The translations under genes and the position numbers were made by a program. A stretch of DNA of 36,300 nucleotides from Bacillota bacterium (GTDB lineage Bacteria > Bacillota > Clostridia > Lachnospirales > Lachnospiraceae): positions 1 to 36,300 of the forward strand of contig JAUNDN010000026.1 of assembly GCA_030526045.1 (NCBI GenBank), given 5' to 3'. Shown here one piece after another: positions 6,088-15,705 of the stretch. Within the stretch, counting starts at the first letter, position 1. Every line of letters begins with the position of its first letter. Below the pieces are notes generated by a model. It searched no databases. It saw only the letters and a list, made by a program, of their open reading frames with translations, and had not been told where the DNA came from.

Positions 6088-8326
6088 GGCAATTATTATC
6101 TTGCTGATATTTTTACTGCTTCTTGGAGGCTTTGGCTATACAGCGGCAGTTGGTATTGGCGCAGATGGTTACGGCTCAGCCGGCAGTATTAACCTTGGGC
6201 TTGATCTTGAAGGCGGTGTCAGCATCACTTATCAGGTAGTGGGTGAGGAATCTCCCAGCAGTGAGGATATGGCAGATACCATTTATAAGCTGCAAAAGCG
6301 TGTAGAGGGGTACAGCACCGAGGCTGTTGTGTACCAGGAGGGGGATGACCGTATTAATATTGAAATCCCGGGTGTTTCTGATGCAACGGCGATTCTGGAG
6401 GAACTTGGAAAGCCCGGTTCACTGTTCTTTATTGCAGAGCATGATCCGGACGGAAACTTGAACTATGTATATGCAGGGACAGATCAGGAAGGCAACTATG
6501 TCTATACCCTGAATAAGACGATCGAAGCACTTCAGGAAGACGGTTCCATTGTACTGGTAGGTACAGATGTTAAGGATGCACAGGCAGGACAGATCACAGA
6601 CTCCATGCAGAATAATGCCTTTGGTGTGAGCCTCGTAATGACCCAGGAAGGAACAAAGAAGTTTGCCGATGCAACGACCAAGGCATTTGCGAACGGTGAA
6701 TCCATTGCAATCTACTATGACGGAAAGATTATCAGTGCACCCAATGTCAATTCGGCAATTACGGACGGACAGGCACAGATAACAGGCAACTTTACCCATG
6801 AAGAAGCAGAACAACTGGCTTCCACCATCCGTATCGGTGGATTGAAGCTGGAGCTCGAAGAACTGCATTCCAAGATTGTAGGAGCACAGCTCGGAGAAGA
6901 GGCGATTGCAACCAGCATTAAGGCAGCAGCAGTGGGATTTGCATTTATTGTTGTTTTTCTGATTGCAACTTATTATGTTTCCGGTCTGGCAGCCAGTCTT
7001 GCACTTGGACTGTATGTGGAATTGATCATTTTCCTTCTGGATGCGTTTGAAGTAACTCTGACGCTTCCGGGTATTGCAGGTATCATTCTTTCCATCGGTA
7101 TGGCTGTGGATGCAAACGTTATCATTTTTGCCCGTATCAGGGAAGAGATTGCAAAGGGTAAGACGGTGAAATCAGCAATTGATACCGGATATAAAAAGGC
7201 AGCCTCCGCAATTGTGGATGGTAATGTCACAACATTACTGGCAGCGGCGGTTCTTGGTATATTGGGCTCCGGTACAATTAAGGGCTTTGCAATCACCCTG
7301 GCTCTTGGTATTGTGCTGTCTATGTTCACAGCTATGGTAGTGACCAAGTTGTTGATGAGGGTATTGTTTGCAATAGGCCTTCAGAACGTGAAGTTTTACG
7401 GAACAGCTAAGGATAGAAAGGCAATTGCTTTTACCTCCAAAAAGAATCTTTTCTTTGTCTTATCACTTCTGGTGATTGTGGCAGGCTTTGTATTTATGGG
7501 GGTAAATAAAGCGCAGACAGGCAATACGCTGAATTACAATCTTGAATTCGTGGGTGGTACTTCAACTAATATCACCTTTAACGAGAACATGTCACTTGCG
7601 GACATTGATGCACAGGTAGTGCCTTTGATTGAGGATATTACAGGAGACGGTAACGTACAGACACAGAAGATCGAGGGAACCAATGAGGTTATCTTCAAGA
7701 CACGTTCTTTAAATCTGGAAGAACGGGATGCCTTTAAGAGTGTTATGGCAGAGCATTTTGGTGTGGATGCCGAAAAGATTACGACAGAGACGATCAGTTC
7801 TACCATCAGCGGTGAAATGAAATCGGATGCCATTCTGGCAGTGGCAATTGCAACGCTTTGTATGCTGATCTATATCTGGCTGCGGTTTAAGGATATCCGT
7901 TTTGGCGCAAGCTCTGTGATTGCATTATTACATGATGTGTTGGTAGTGCTTGCATTCTATGCTGCAGTGAAGGTTCCCGTGGGAACTACCTTTATTGCAT
8001 GTATGCTGACGATCGTAGGTTATTCCATCAACGCTACCATCGTAATATTTGATCGTATCCGTGAGAATTTGCGTTTGATAGGTCCGAAGGAATCCTTAGA
8101 GAATATGGTAAACGAGAGTATCACACAGACACTTTCCAGAAGTATTTTTACTTCCCTGACTACCTTTGTTATGGTGGCAGCGCTTTATCTGTTTGGTGTT
8201 TCATCCGTGAAGGAATTTGCCCTTCCGCTGATGGTAGGTATTCTTTGCGGAACCTATTCCTCTGTGTGCCTGACAGGATCACTGTGGCTGGTACTTCGTA
8301 AGGTATTTAAGCAGAAAGCAGAGTAA
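6074..8326 (+). CDS. secDF: Fused SecD-SecF protein translocase subunit
   Basis: This 750-residue fusion of SecD and SecF uses the proton-motive force to pull translocated proteins from SecYEG. The SecD half starts with one membrane helix, then LGLDLEGGVSITYQV (motif D1) and the periplasmic P1 domain (~40-280). Five helices follow, including the Gly-rich GIAGIILSIGMAVDANVIIF block with the proton-path Asp and the adjacent AR-R-E-E. The SecF half starts near residue 455 with its own helix, NLEFVGGTSTNITF, a short external domain and five helices including IVGYSINATIVIFDRIRE. Both halves appear complete. ATG 6074 lies inside the end of scfB with AGAAGGAGAAG upstream, so the two are probably co-translated. 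A hairpin terminator follows. Confidence 0.95.
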   Translation: MKKNKAIIILLIFLLLLGGFGYTAAVGIGADGYGSAGSINLGLDLEGGVSITYQVVGEESPSSEDMADTIYKLQKRVEGYSTEAVVYQEGDDRINIEIPGVSDATAILEELGKPGSLFFIAEHDPDGNLNYVYAGTDQEGNYVYTLNKTIEALQEDGSIVLVGTDVKDAQAGQITDSMQNNAFGVSLVMTQEGTKKFADATTKAFANGESIAIYYDGKIISAPNVNSAITDGQAQITGNFTHEEAEQLASTIRIGGLKLELEELHSKIVGAQLGEEAIATSIKAAAVGFAFIVVFLIATYYVSGLAASLALGLYVELIIFLLDAFEVTLTLPGIAGIILSIGMAVDANVIIFARIREEIAKGKTVKSAIDTGYKKAASAIVDGNVTTLLAAAVLGILGSGTIKGFAITLALGIVLSMFTAMVVTKLLMRVLFAIGLQNVKFYGTAKDRKAIAFTSKKNLFFVLSLLVIVAGFVFMGVNKAQTGNTLNYNLEFVGGTSTNITFNENMSLADIDAQVVPLIEDITGDGNVQTQKIEGTNEVIFKTRSLNLEERDAFKSVMAEHFGVDAEKITTETISSTISGEMKSDAILAVAIATLCMLIYIWLRFKDIRFGASSVIALLHDVLVVLAFYAAVKVPVGTTFIACMLTIVGYSINATIVIFDRIRENLRLIGPKESLENMVNESITQTLSRSIFTSLTTFVMVAALYLFGVSSVKEFALPLMVGILCGTYSSVCLTGSLWLVLRKVFKQKAE

Positions 8327-8374
8327 AGACAGCCGTATGAATGGACGGCAGATAAATAAATGTTTGGAAAAGGT

Positions 8375-8406
8375 GAAAAGCGTTCTGAGTTTTCAGAGCG
8401 CTTTTC
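8375..8406 (+). terminator. Hairpin after secDF
   Basis: GAAAAGCG-T-TCTG pairs with CAGA-G-CGCTTTTC (8375-8406), 13 bp including one U-G pair. The stem itself ends in CTTTTC and a short pyrimidine run follows. It likely ends the scfB-secDF transcript; recJ starts 62 bp later. Confidence 0.6.
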
Positions 8407-8467
8407 CTTCATAAGTGATACCTGTGTGATAAGAAATGCGCACTCTTTTTAGGTGCGGGGAGAGTAA

Positions 8468-10258
8468 ATGGCAAAGTGGATGGTAGCTGCCAAGAAGGCA
8501 GATTTTGAACAAATTGCAAGAGAATATCAGATTACCCCTGTTCTGGCAAGACTTTTGCGCAACAGAGAAATCATTTCCGATGAGGATATCAGAAAATTTC
8601 TGCATGGAAGCATGGACGATCTGAATGACCCGCTTATGATGAAGGACATGGAAAAGGCAGCAGGGATTATTAGCGGCAAGATCAGGCAGGGAAAACGGAT
8701 CCGTGTCATCGGAGATTACGATGTGGATGGGATCTGCTCTTCTTACCTCTTAAAAAAAGGTATTTTAAGTCTCGGCGGAATGGTGGATGTAGTGATCCCT
8801 CACAGGATGAAGGACGGATATGGGCTGAATGATAGCCTGATCGAGGAAGCTTACAAAGACGGGATTGACACGATCGTAACCTGTGACAATGGAATTGCGG
8901 CAGCGCCCCAGATACGCCTTGCGAAGGAAAAGGGGATGACCGTAGTCGTTACAGACCACCATGAGGTACCCTATGAGGATACCGGGGAAGAAAGAAACTA
9001 TCTTTTGCCGGAGGCGGATGCAGTGGTAGATCCCAAGCAGCCGGCATGTGAGTATCCCTTTAAGCAGATTTGCGGGGCTGTGGTTGCGGGGAAACTGGTG
9101 CATGTGCTGCTGACGCTTTTTGACGGGACAGAAGCTGATGAAGAGGAAAGACAGGAATTAAAAGAGGAGCTTCTCATATTCGGAGCACTTGCGACGATAT
9201 GTGATGTGATGGAGCTGCGGGATGAGAATCGCATTCTTGTGAAGGAAGGCTTAAAGCGCATGGCTAAGACCACTAACCTGGGACTGAAAGCACTTCTTAG
9301 GGTAAACGGAATTGACGGGAGGGAGCTTGGCCCCTATCATGTTGGCTTTATCATCGGTCCCTGTATGAATGCTTCCGGCAGGCTGGATACGGCACGCAGA
9401 GCGCTGGAGCTTTTTGAATGTACAGACAATAAGGAAGCGGTTACGATCGCGGAAGATCTGAAAAGTCTGAACGACAGCCGGAAGGTGATGACTGAGGAAG
9501 GGGTAAAAGAGGCGATCCGCCAGGTGGAAACTACGGCTGTGGGTAAGGACCGGGTGCTTGTGATTTATCTGCCGGATTGTCATGAGAGCCTTGCCGGAAT
9601 CGTCGCTGGGAGAGTGAAAGAAAGATATGGGAAGCCTGCTTTCGTCCTGACAAAGGGTGAGGAGGGGATCAAGGGAAGCGGTCGGTCCATTGAGAGCTAT
9701 TCCATGTATGAGGAGATGTCCTCCTGCAAGGAACTGTTTACGAAATACGGTGGTCACAAAATGGCAGCAGGCTTGTCTCTTCCGGACGAACAGTCGATTG
9801 ATTTGTTTCGGAAAAGACTAAACAAGAATTGCAAACTGACCGATGAAGATTTAGAAGAGACCTTGCATATTGATGTAGCAATGCCTCTTTCCTATGCCGA
9901 CAGGAACTTTATTCGGGAGTTATCCCTGCTTGAGCCCTTTGGTATGGGAAATCCAAGACCGCTTTTTGCAAGAAAAGGAATCTCCCTTTTATCAGGGAGA
10001 AAGCTGGGAAAGAACCGGAATATGGGAAAATACCGGATAGCAGATGAAAATGGCAATAGCTATGAAATGATTTATTTTGGTGACGGGGAAAAGCTGGATG
10101 CATTTCTGATCGGGCGATACGGCGAAGAGACCGTTAAGAAGCTTTATGAAAAGGGGATCGCGCAGGGAACGGTCACGATCAGCATGGCGTATTATCCGGA
10201 TATCAATTATTTCGGCGGACGGGAAACAATACAGATCATCATGCAGGATTACTGCTGA
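8468..10258 (+). CDS. recJ: Single-stranded-DNA exonuclease RecJ
   Basis: This 596-residue 5'-3' ssDNA exonuclease acts in recombinational and mismatch repair. The DHH phosphoesterase domain has DYDVDG at residues 83-88 (metal ligands), the following HRMKDGYGLN and DHH at 163-165. The DHHA1 domain has GSGRSIESY and GGHKMAAG at 428-435. A C-terminal OB-like domain follows (~460-596, LLEPFGMGNPRPLF). Length is that of the shorter clostridial RecJ without the extra C-terminal domain of the Bacillus protein. ATG 8468 follows GGGGAGAG. Confidence 0.95.
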   Translation: MAKWMVAAKKADFEQIAREYQITPVLARLLRNREIISDEDIRKFLHGSMDDLNDPLMMKDMEKAAGIISGKIRQGKRIRVIGDYDVDGICSSYLLKKGILSLGGMVDVVIPHRMKDGYGLNDSLIEEAYKDGIDTIVTCDNGIAAAPQIRLAKEKGMTVVVTDHHEVPYEDTGEERNYLLPEADAVVDPKQPACEYPFKQICGAVVAGKLVHVLLTLFDGTEADEEERQELKEELLIFGALATICDVMELRDENRILVKEGLKRMAKTTNLGLKALLRVNGIDGRELGPYHVGFIIGPCMNASGRLDTARRALELFECTDNKEAVTIAEDLKSLNDSRKVMTEEGVKEAIRQVETTAVGKDRVLVIYLPDCHESLAGIVAGRVKERYGKPAFVLTKGEEGIKGSGRSIESYSMYEEMSSCKELFTKYGGHKMAAGLSLPDEQSIDLFRKRLNKNCKLTDEDLEETLHIDVAMPLSYADRNFIRELSLLEPFGMGNPRPLFARKGISLLSGRKLGKNRNMGKYRIADENGNSYEMIYFGDGEKLDAFLIGRYGEETVKKLYEKGIAQGTVTISMAYYPDINYFGGRETIQIIMQDYC

Positions 10259-10271
10259 TAGAAAAGAGGAA

Positions 10272-11201
10272 ATGATGATTACAACAGTGACACTAAATCC
10301 GGCAGTGGATAAAACCTATACAGCCGCAAGGCTTCTGCTTGGGCAGGTAAACCGGATGGACAGCGTAAAGAATATTGCCGGCGGAAAGGGCATCAATGTT
10401 TCAAAGGTGCTCAGACAGTATGATTATCCGGTAAAGGCATTGGGCTTTATGGGAGGCTACACAGGACGGTTTATAGAGGATTATGCAAAAGAAATTGGCA
10501 TACAGTGCCATTTTACCCATGTGGAGGGAGAGACCAGAAGCAGTATCAACATTCTTTCCCAGGATGGCTATGTGACTGAGGTACTTGAGCCCGGACCAAC
10601 AATCTTAGAGGCGGAGCTGGCAGTTTTTTTGCAGGATTTTGACAGGGAAATTTCCGACAGTAACCTGGTGATTCTCTCCGGCAGTGCGCCGGCAGGTGTC
10701 CCTTCCTCCATTTACGGAGAATTGATACAAAGGTCAAAGAAACAGGGAAAGAAGGTGCTCCTCGACACCAGCGGACCGCTCCTTAGAGAAGGGGTGGCGG
10801 CAAAGCCCTTTATGATTAAGCCGAATGTAAAGGAATTGGAAATCCTGGCAGGCCGGAGGCTGAAAAATCTGGAGGAGATTGCAGATGCGGCAGTTTTTCT
10901 GAACAGGCAGGGAATCGAGCATATTCTGGTATCCATGGGGGCTAAGGGCCTTCTCTATGTGCGGGAAGGAGAAGTGATCCATGCGAAGGCGCCAAAGATC
11001 AGAGCGGTAAATACCGTTGGCTGCGGAGACAGCACGGTTGCTGCCTTTGCAATGGCTCTTGAGAGCGGTCTTTCCGGCGAAAGTATGCTGAAGCTGTGTA
11101 TCGGCATATCGGCAGCAAATGCGTCAACACTGGAGAGCGCAGTGATTCCCAAGGATCTGGCAAAGGAATTGGAAGAGAAAGCGAAAATTGAGATTTTATA
11201 A
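10272..11201 (+). CDS. PfkB-family 1-phosphofructokinase / tagatose-6-phosphate-type kinase
   Basis: This ~309-residue ribokinase-fold sugar-phosphate kinase is of the FruK/LacC group. It opens with the family start MITTVTLNPAVDKTY, has NIAGGKGINVSKVL as the substrate-binding loop, and carries VNTVGCGDSTVAAF with catalytic Asp253. The start at 10272 (or the adjacent ATG at 10275) has an AAAGAGGAAA site and fits the family; a longer in-frame extension would overlap recJ by over 100 nt and is rejected. There is no PTS transporter or DeoR regulator beside it, unlike a fructose operon, so the substrate (fructose-1-P or tagatose-6-P) cannot be set from context. A GC-rich hairpin follows directly. 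Confidence 0.85.
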   Translation: MMITTVTLNPAVDKTYTAARLLLGQVNRMDSVKNIAGGKGINVSKVLRQYDYPVKALGFMGGYTGRFIEDYAKEIGIQCHFTHVEGETRSSINILSQDGYVTEVLEPGPTILEAELAVFLQDFDREISDSNLVILSGSAPAGVPSSIYGELIQRSKKQGKKVLLDTSGPLLREGVAAKPFMIKPNVKELEILAGRRLKNLEEIADAAVFLNRQGIEHILVSMGAKGLLYVREGEVIHAKAPKIRAVNTVGCGDSTVAAFAMALESGLSGESMLKLCIGISAANASTLESAVIPKDLAKELEEKAKIEIL

Positions 11202-11203
11202 GT

Positions 11204-11235
11204 GCGAAAGCCCCCGGGGATGCCGGGGGCTTCGC
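11204..11235 (+). terminator. GC-rich hairpin after the PfkB gene
   Basis: GCGAA(A)GCCCCCGG pairs with CCGGGGGCTTCGC with one bulged A. It begins three bases after the stop codon. The stem is very stable but only AATTCTT follows, so termination may be partial. The remaining gap to murE holds a small palindrome (GATAGT...CTATC, 11254-11275) and a likely murE promoter. Confidence 0.7.
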
Positions 11236-11374
11236 AATTCTTATGAGGGGGGAGATAGTGAGTTGTTCAACTATCTTGATATTTATCATAAAAGGTAAAT
11301 GTGTATAAAATGTGTCCGATTTATGATGAAAATCTAAAATCCTCTTAAGAATCAATTAAGTACCTCATAAAAAT

Positions 11375-11403
11375 TTGAAAAACAACTATTTTCATGATAT
11401 CTT
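11375..11403 (+). promoter_or_regulatory. Candidate promoter for the murE operon
   Basis: TTGAAA (11375-11380) and TATCTT (11398-11403) are separated by 17 bp, 67 bp upstream of murE. Both boxes match 4 or 5 of 6 positions. It is the best candidate in the 234-bp gap after the PfkB terminator. Confidence 0.4.
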
Positions 11404-11469
11404 ATTATATGGAAAACTGTGCCATCCGGGGAGTCTTTTATGACGAACCTGGGCAGGAAGGGGTAGATT

Positions 11470-12948
11470 ATGTTCAAATGTGAAGAACTGCTACAGGGAA
11501 TTACCTATGAATGCGTGAGAGGAACCACGAATAGAGAAGTCAGCGAGGTTGTATGCGATTCCAGAAAAGTTACAAAGGACAGTCTGTTTATCTGTATTTG
11601 CGGATACAATGTAGACGGACACGAGTATGCGGCGGAGGTTGTCTCAAAGGGGGCAGCGGTTCTGGTGGTACAAAAGGATGTGGAACTGCCGGCGGATGCT
11701 GATGTGACCGTCATTCAGGTGGAGGATACCCGTTATGCCATGGCATTTATCTCAGCCGCTTATTTCGGACACCCGGCAGACCGGCTGAAGGTAATCGGGA
11801 TCACCGGAACAAAGGGAAAGACTACGACAACTTACCTGATCAAGTCTATTTTGGAGAAGGCTGGCTATAAGGTAGGATTGGTGGGAACCATAGAAACGAT
11901 AATCGGAGATAAGCATATCCCCGCAAATAATACGACACCGGAGTCCTTCCTGCTCCAGAAATATTTTAAGGAGATGGAAGAGGCGGGTTGTCAGATCGTG
12001 GTGATGGAGGTGGCATCCCAGGGGCTGAAGCTCCACAGAACCCAGGGCTTTACCTTTGAGATTGGTATTTTCACCAATTTGGAGCCGGATCACATCGGAC
12101 CCAATGAGCATAAGGATTTTGAAGAGTATCAGTTCTGTAAAGGACTTTTGTTTAAGCAGTGTCGTCTGGGAATTGTCAATAAGGATGATGCCCATGCGGA
12201 AGCAGTGTTGAAAGATCATACCTGTGCGCTTGAGACCTATGGTTTCGATCCATCGGCAGATCTTTACGCAGAGGATCTTAAGCTGGTCAACAAGCCGGGA
12301 GAGCTGGGCATTGATTTCCATGTGAAAGGAAAGATGGATTTTGAAGTGGAAGTACCCACGCCGGGAAGATTCAGCGTGTACAATGCACTCACGGCTATTG
12401 CGGTGTGCAGACACTTCAAGGTAGAGGTGGACCAGATACAGAAGGCACTCCTTGGAGCTCATGTAAAGGGCAGGATCGAGATGGTGCCGGTTTCGGATCA
12501 ATTTACGCTGCTCATTGATTATGCCCATAATGCCATGAGTCTTAAGAGTCTTTTGACAACTTTAAAGGAGTATCAACCTAACAGATTGGTGTGTGTGTTC
12601 GGCTGCGGTGGCAACCGTTCCAAATTGAGACGTTTCGAGATGGGAGAGGTCAGTGGTACTTATGCAGACTTCACCATTATAACCTCGGATAACCCGCGGT
12701 TTGAGGAGCCTCTTGACATCATGGCAGATATTAAGACAGGTATCAGCAAGACAACCGGCACTTATATTGAGATCTGTGACAGAAAGGAAGCAATTGCGTA
12801 CGCGATCGATCACGGACAGCCGGGAGATATTATTGTGCTTGCCGGCAAGGGACATGAGGATTATCAGGAGATCAAGGGTGTGAAATACCCCATGGATGAG
12901 AGAGTCCTGATCACACAGATACTGAAGGAGCGACGCGGTACTGTATGA
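11470..12948 (+). CDS. murE: UDP-N-acetylmuramoyl-tripeptide synthetase MurE
   Basis: This 492-residue Mur ligase adds the third residue to the UDP-MurNAc-dipeptide in the cytoplasm. The N-terminal nucleotide-binding domain includes VVCDSRKVTKDSLFICI. The ATP loop GITGTKGKTTTTY lies near residue 110, and the central domain has NNTTPES and the ligase motif GRFSVYNALTA. DNPR at residues 407-410 is the motif that recognises meso-diaminopimelate, so a DAP-type wall is predicted. murE sits at the head of the murE-priA-def-fmt run, outside the dcw cluster at 30 kb. A second copy could exist downstream of the window. The stop overlaps priA (ATGA). Confidence 0.92.
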   Translation: MFKCEELLQGITYECVRGTTNREVSEVVCDSRKVTKDSLFICICGYNVDGHEYAAEVVSKGAAVLVVQKDVELPADADVTVIQVEDTRYAMAFISAAYFGHPADRLKVIGITGTKGKTTTTYLIKSILEKAGYKVGLVGTIETIIGDKHIPANNTTPESFLLQKYFKEMEEAGCQIVVMEVASQGLKLHRTQGFTFEIGIFTNLEPDHIGPNEHKDFEEYQFCKGLLFKQCRLGIVNKDDAHAEAVLKDHTCALETYGFDPSADLYAEDLKLVNKPGELGIDFHVKGKMDFEVEVPTPGRFSVYNALTAIAVCRHFKVEVDQIQKALLGAHVKGRIEMVPVSDQFTLLIDYAHNAMSLKSLLTTLKEYQPNRLVCVFGCGGNRSKLRRFEMGEVSGTYADFTIITSDNPRFEEPLDIMADIKTGISKTTGTYIEICDRKEAIAYAIDHGQPGDIIVLAGKGHEDYQEIKGVKYPMDERVLITQILKERRGTV

Positions 12949-15176
12949 TAGAAGGCAGATATGCGAATATTATTATAGATATTTCTCATGAAAAGGTGGA
13001 TCGGCCTTTTCAGTATAAAATACCGGAAAACCTGAGAGGAAAGCTGAAGGAGGGAATGTGTGTGCAGATTCCCTTCGGAAATGCCAACCATCTCCGTCAG
13101 GGATATGTGGTGGAGATCACAGACCGGGCGGAATTCCCGGACGAAAAGCAGAAGTTGATTAAGGGAGTGGTCAGCGGGAAAATGACGGTGGAGGCGGATG
13201 CGATCAAGCTGGCCGCATGGATGAAGGAGACCTACGGCTCTACCATGATAGCCGCGCTGAAAACGGTGCTTCCGGTAAAGCAGACGGTGAAGCTTAAGGA
13301 AAAGAAAAAGATCTGTCGGCTCTTAACAGTGGAGGAAACCCGCAGTGAACTGGGGGAAGCGTTGCGGAAGCACCAGAATGCCAAGGTGCGGGTACTGGAG
13401 GAGCTTGTGAGGGAATCGGTTCTTCCCTATGAGCTGGTTACCGGGAAGCTTAATGTATCGGCTGCAACGCTTAAGAGCCTGCAGAGCACTGGCATCATTT
13501 CCATAGAAAGTGAAAGCTATTACAGAAATCCCGTGAAGCTGGATACGACAAGGGAAGCAGGCAGAATGCTTTCAGAGGAACAAAGCGGAATCCGAGAGAA
13601 GGTGCTTGAGGATTTTGATCAGGGAGTCCGGAAGACTTATCTGATCCATGGTATTACGGGAAGCGGAAAAACAGAGGTCTATTTATCCCTGATTGAGGGA
13701 ATGATAAAAAGAGGAAAGCAGTGCATCGTACTGATTCCGGAAATAGCGCTGACCTTTCAGACTCTGCTGCGTTTTTACAAACGGTTTGGTGACAGGGTAT
13801 CGGTCATGAACTCTACGCTTTCGGCGGGAGAAAAATATGACCAGTGTGAGCGGGCGAGAAAAGGAGAGCTTGATGTGATCATCGGTCCCCGTTCCGCTTT
13901 GTTTGTTCCCTTTCCCAATCTGGGAATGATCGTGATAGATGAGGAGCATGAGCCCAGCTATAAAAGCGAGACCATGCCAAAGTATCATGCCAGGGAAACC
14001 GCTGAATATTTAGCTTCCATAAAGAATGCCAGTCTGGTGCTGGGCTCGGCAACACCGTCTCTGGAATCCTATTATCGGGCAAAGGAGGGCAGATACGAGC
14101 TGTTTACCTTAAGCCGCAGGCTTACCGGAGGAAGTCTTGCACCGGTATCGATCGTGGATCTTAGGCAGGAGCTGCGAAGCGGTAACCGCTCCATCTTCAG
14201 CAGAAAGCTTCAGGAACTGATGGGGGAGCGGCTGCAAAGGAAGGAGCAGATCATGCTCTTTTTAAACCGGAGAGGCTATGCCGGCTTTGTTTCCTGCAGA
14301 AGCTGCGGTCATGTGATGAAGTGTCCTCATTGCGATGTATCCTTATCCCAGCATTTGGGCGGGAAATTGATGTGTCACTATTGCGGATATGAAACCGTTG
14401 ATCCAAAGAAGTGCCCGGAATGCGGGTCCCCTTATATTCTTGGTTTCAAGGCAGGAACCCAGCAGATTGAACAGCAGCTTTATAAGCATTTCCCGGGAAT
14501 CCGTGTTCTTCGTATGGATGGAGATACCACCCAAAAGAAGGGCAGCTACGAAAAGATACTGACTGCTTTCTCGGAGGGAGAAGCAGATGTGCTTGTGGGA
14601 ACCCAGATGATCGTGAAGGGGCATGATTTCCCCAATGTGACGCTGGTAGGCGTACTGGCAGCAGACCTGTCACTGAATGAAAGCGATTACCGCGCGGGTG
14701 AGCGTACCTTCCAGCTCCTTACCCAGGCGGCGGGAAGAGCCGGAAGAGGCAGTAAACCCGGAGAAGCGCTGATACAGACATACAGACCGGAACACTATAG
14801 CATTGTCCGGGCAGCACAGCAGGATTATGAGGCATTTTATGAGGAGGAAATCCTGTATAGAGAGCTTGGTGAATATCCGCCGGCATCCCACATGTTGGCT
14901 GTTCTCATAACTGCCAGGCAGGAAGAGGAAGGCGAAGAACTGTCCAGACGGCTGAAGGAAAGCATAGACGGACAAAAGAAAGAAATAAAACTGATCGGAC
15001 CTGCAAGGGCATCTATCGGAAAGATTAACGATTTATTCCGATTTGTGATATACTGTAAATCATCGGATTATCAAGTGCTGATTGAAATGAAGGACAGCAT
15101 GGAAGCGCTGATTCAGACTATGGAATTAAAAAATGAAACGGTACAGTTTGATTTTGATCCCATGGACAGCTATTAG
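12945..15176 (+). CDS. priA: Primosomal protein N', replication-restart helicase PriA
   Basis: This 743-residue superfamily-2 helicase reloads the replisome at stalled forks. The N-terminal DNA-binding domain is followed by Walker A GITGSGKT (236-243) and Walker B DEEH (332-335). A zinc-binding insertion at ~450-495 has eight cysteines in CxxC pairs (CRSCGHVMKCPHC, CHYCGYE, KKCPECG). C-terminal helicase motifs include GTQMIVKGHDFPNVTLVG and QAAGRAGRG. The ATGA overlap with murE indicates coupling. It runs into def with a 25-bp gap. Confidence 0.95.
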   Translation: MIEGRYANIIIDISHEKVDRPFQYKIPENLRGKLKEGMCVQIPFGNANHLRQGYVVEITDRAEFPDEKQKLIKGVVSGKMTVEADAIKLAAWMKETYGSTMIAALKTVLPVKQTVKLKEKKKICRLLTVEETRSELGEALRKHQNAKVRVLEELVRESVLPYELVTGKLNVSAATLKSLQSTGIISIESESYYRNPVKLDTTREAGRMLSEEQSGIREKVLEDFDQGVRKTYLIHGITGSGKTEVYLSLIEGMIKRGKQCIVLIPEIALTFQTLLRFYKRFGDRVSVMNSTLSAGEKYDQCERARKGELDVIIGPRSALFVPFPNLGMIVIDEEHEPSYKSETMPKYHARETAEYLASIKNASLVLGSATPSLESYYRAKEGRYELFTLSRRLTGGSLAPVSIVDLRQELRSGNRSIFSRKLQELMGERLQRKEQIMLFLNRRGYAGFVSCRSCGHVMKCPHCDVSLSQHLGGKLMCHYCGYETVDPKKCPECGSPYILGFKAGTQQIEQQLYKHFPGIRVLRMDGDTTQKKGSYEKILTAFSEGEADVLVGTQMIVKGHDFPNVTLVGVLAADLSLNESDYRAGERTFQLLTQAAGRAGRGSKPGEALIQTYRPEHYSIVRAAQQDYEAFYEEEILYRELGEYPPASHMLAVLITARQEEEGEELSRRLKESIDGQKKEIKLIGPARASIGKINDLFRFVIYCKSSDYQVLIEMKDSMEALIQTMELKNETVQFDFDPMDSY

Positions 15177-15201
15177 ACATAAAAGAAAAGAGGAAAGAAG
15201 T

Positions 15202-15687
15202 ATGGCAATCAGGAACATAAGAGAAATCGGAGATCCGGTTTTGAACAAGAAATGTAAGGAAGTTAATGAATTGACAGACCGTACCCGGGAGCTCATCGAT
15301 GATATGTTTGACACGATGTATGAGGCGAACGGAGTGGGGCTTGCGGCTCCGCAGGTTGGAATCTTAAAAAGAATCGTTGTCATTGATGTGACCGGTGAGG
15401 ATCCGATTTTGCTGATCAATCCGGTAATCATGGAAAGCAGCGGTGAGCAGAGAGGGTATGAGGGCTGCTTGAGTGTTCCGGGTAAGAACGGTATTGTAAC
15501 CAGACCAAACTATGTAAAGATCAAGGCTTACAATGAAGAAATGAAGCCCTTCGAGCTGGAGGGAACAGAGCTGCTTGCAAGGGCGATCTGCCATGAACTG
15601 GAGCACCTTGACGGCCATCTTTATGTAGATCGGGTAGAAGGAGATCTGGTAAACACAGCTGATCTTGTGGATCAGGATTATGAATAG
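15202..15687 (+). CDS. def: Peptide deformylase
   Basis: This 161-residue metal enzyme removes the formyl group from nascent protein starts. All three motifs are present: GVGLAAPQVG, EGCLSVPG (metal-ligand Cys) and HELEH at residues 131-135 (two His ligands and catalytic Glu). ATG 15202 follows GAGGAAAGAAG and gives the normal family start MAIRNIREIGDPVL; an in-frame start at 15133 would lie inside priA. It pairs functionally with fmt, 18 bp downstream. Confidence 0.96.
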   Translation: MAIRNIREIGDPVLNKKCKEVNELTDRTRELIDDMFDTMYEANGVGLAAPQVGILKRIVVIDVTGEDPILLINPVIMESSGEQRGYEGCLSVPGKNGIVTRPNYVKIKAYNEEMKPFELEGTELLARAICHELEHLDGHLYVDRVEGDLVNTADLVDQDYE

Positions 15688-15705
15688 GAAGAGGTTTGAT
15701 TTAAC

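Noticed and set aside
10146-10271. Longer N-terminus for the PfkB kinase
   Set aside because: The extension overlaps recJ by over 100 nt, has no ribosome site, and family members start at MITTVTLNPAVD.
11254-11275. Operator palindrome GATAGT...CTATC upstream of murE
   Set aside because: Short, imperfect, and without a recognisable regulator; not distinguishable from chance.
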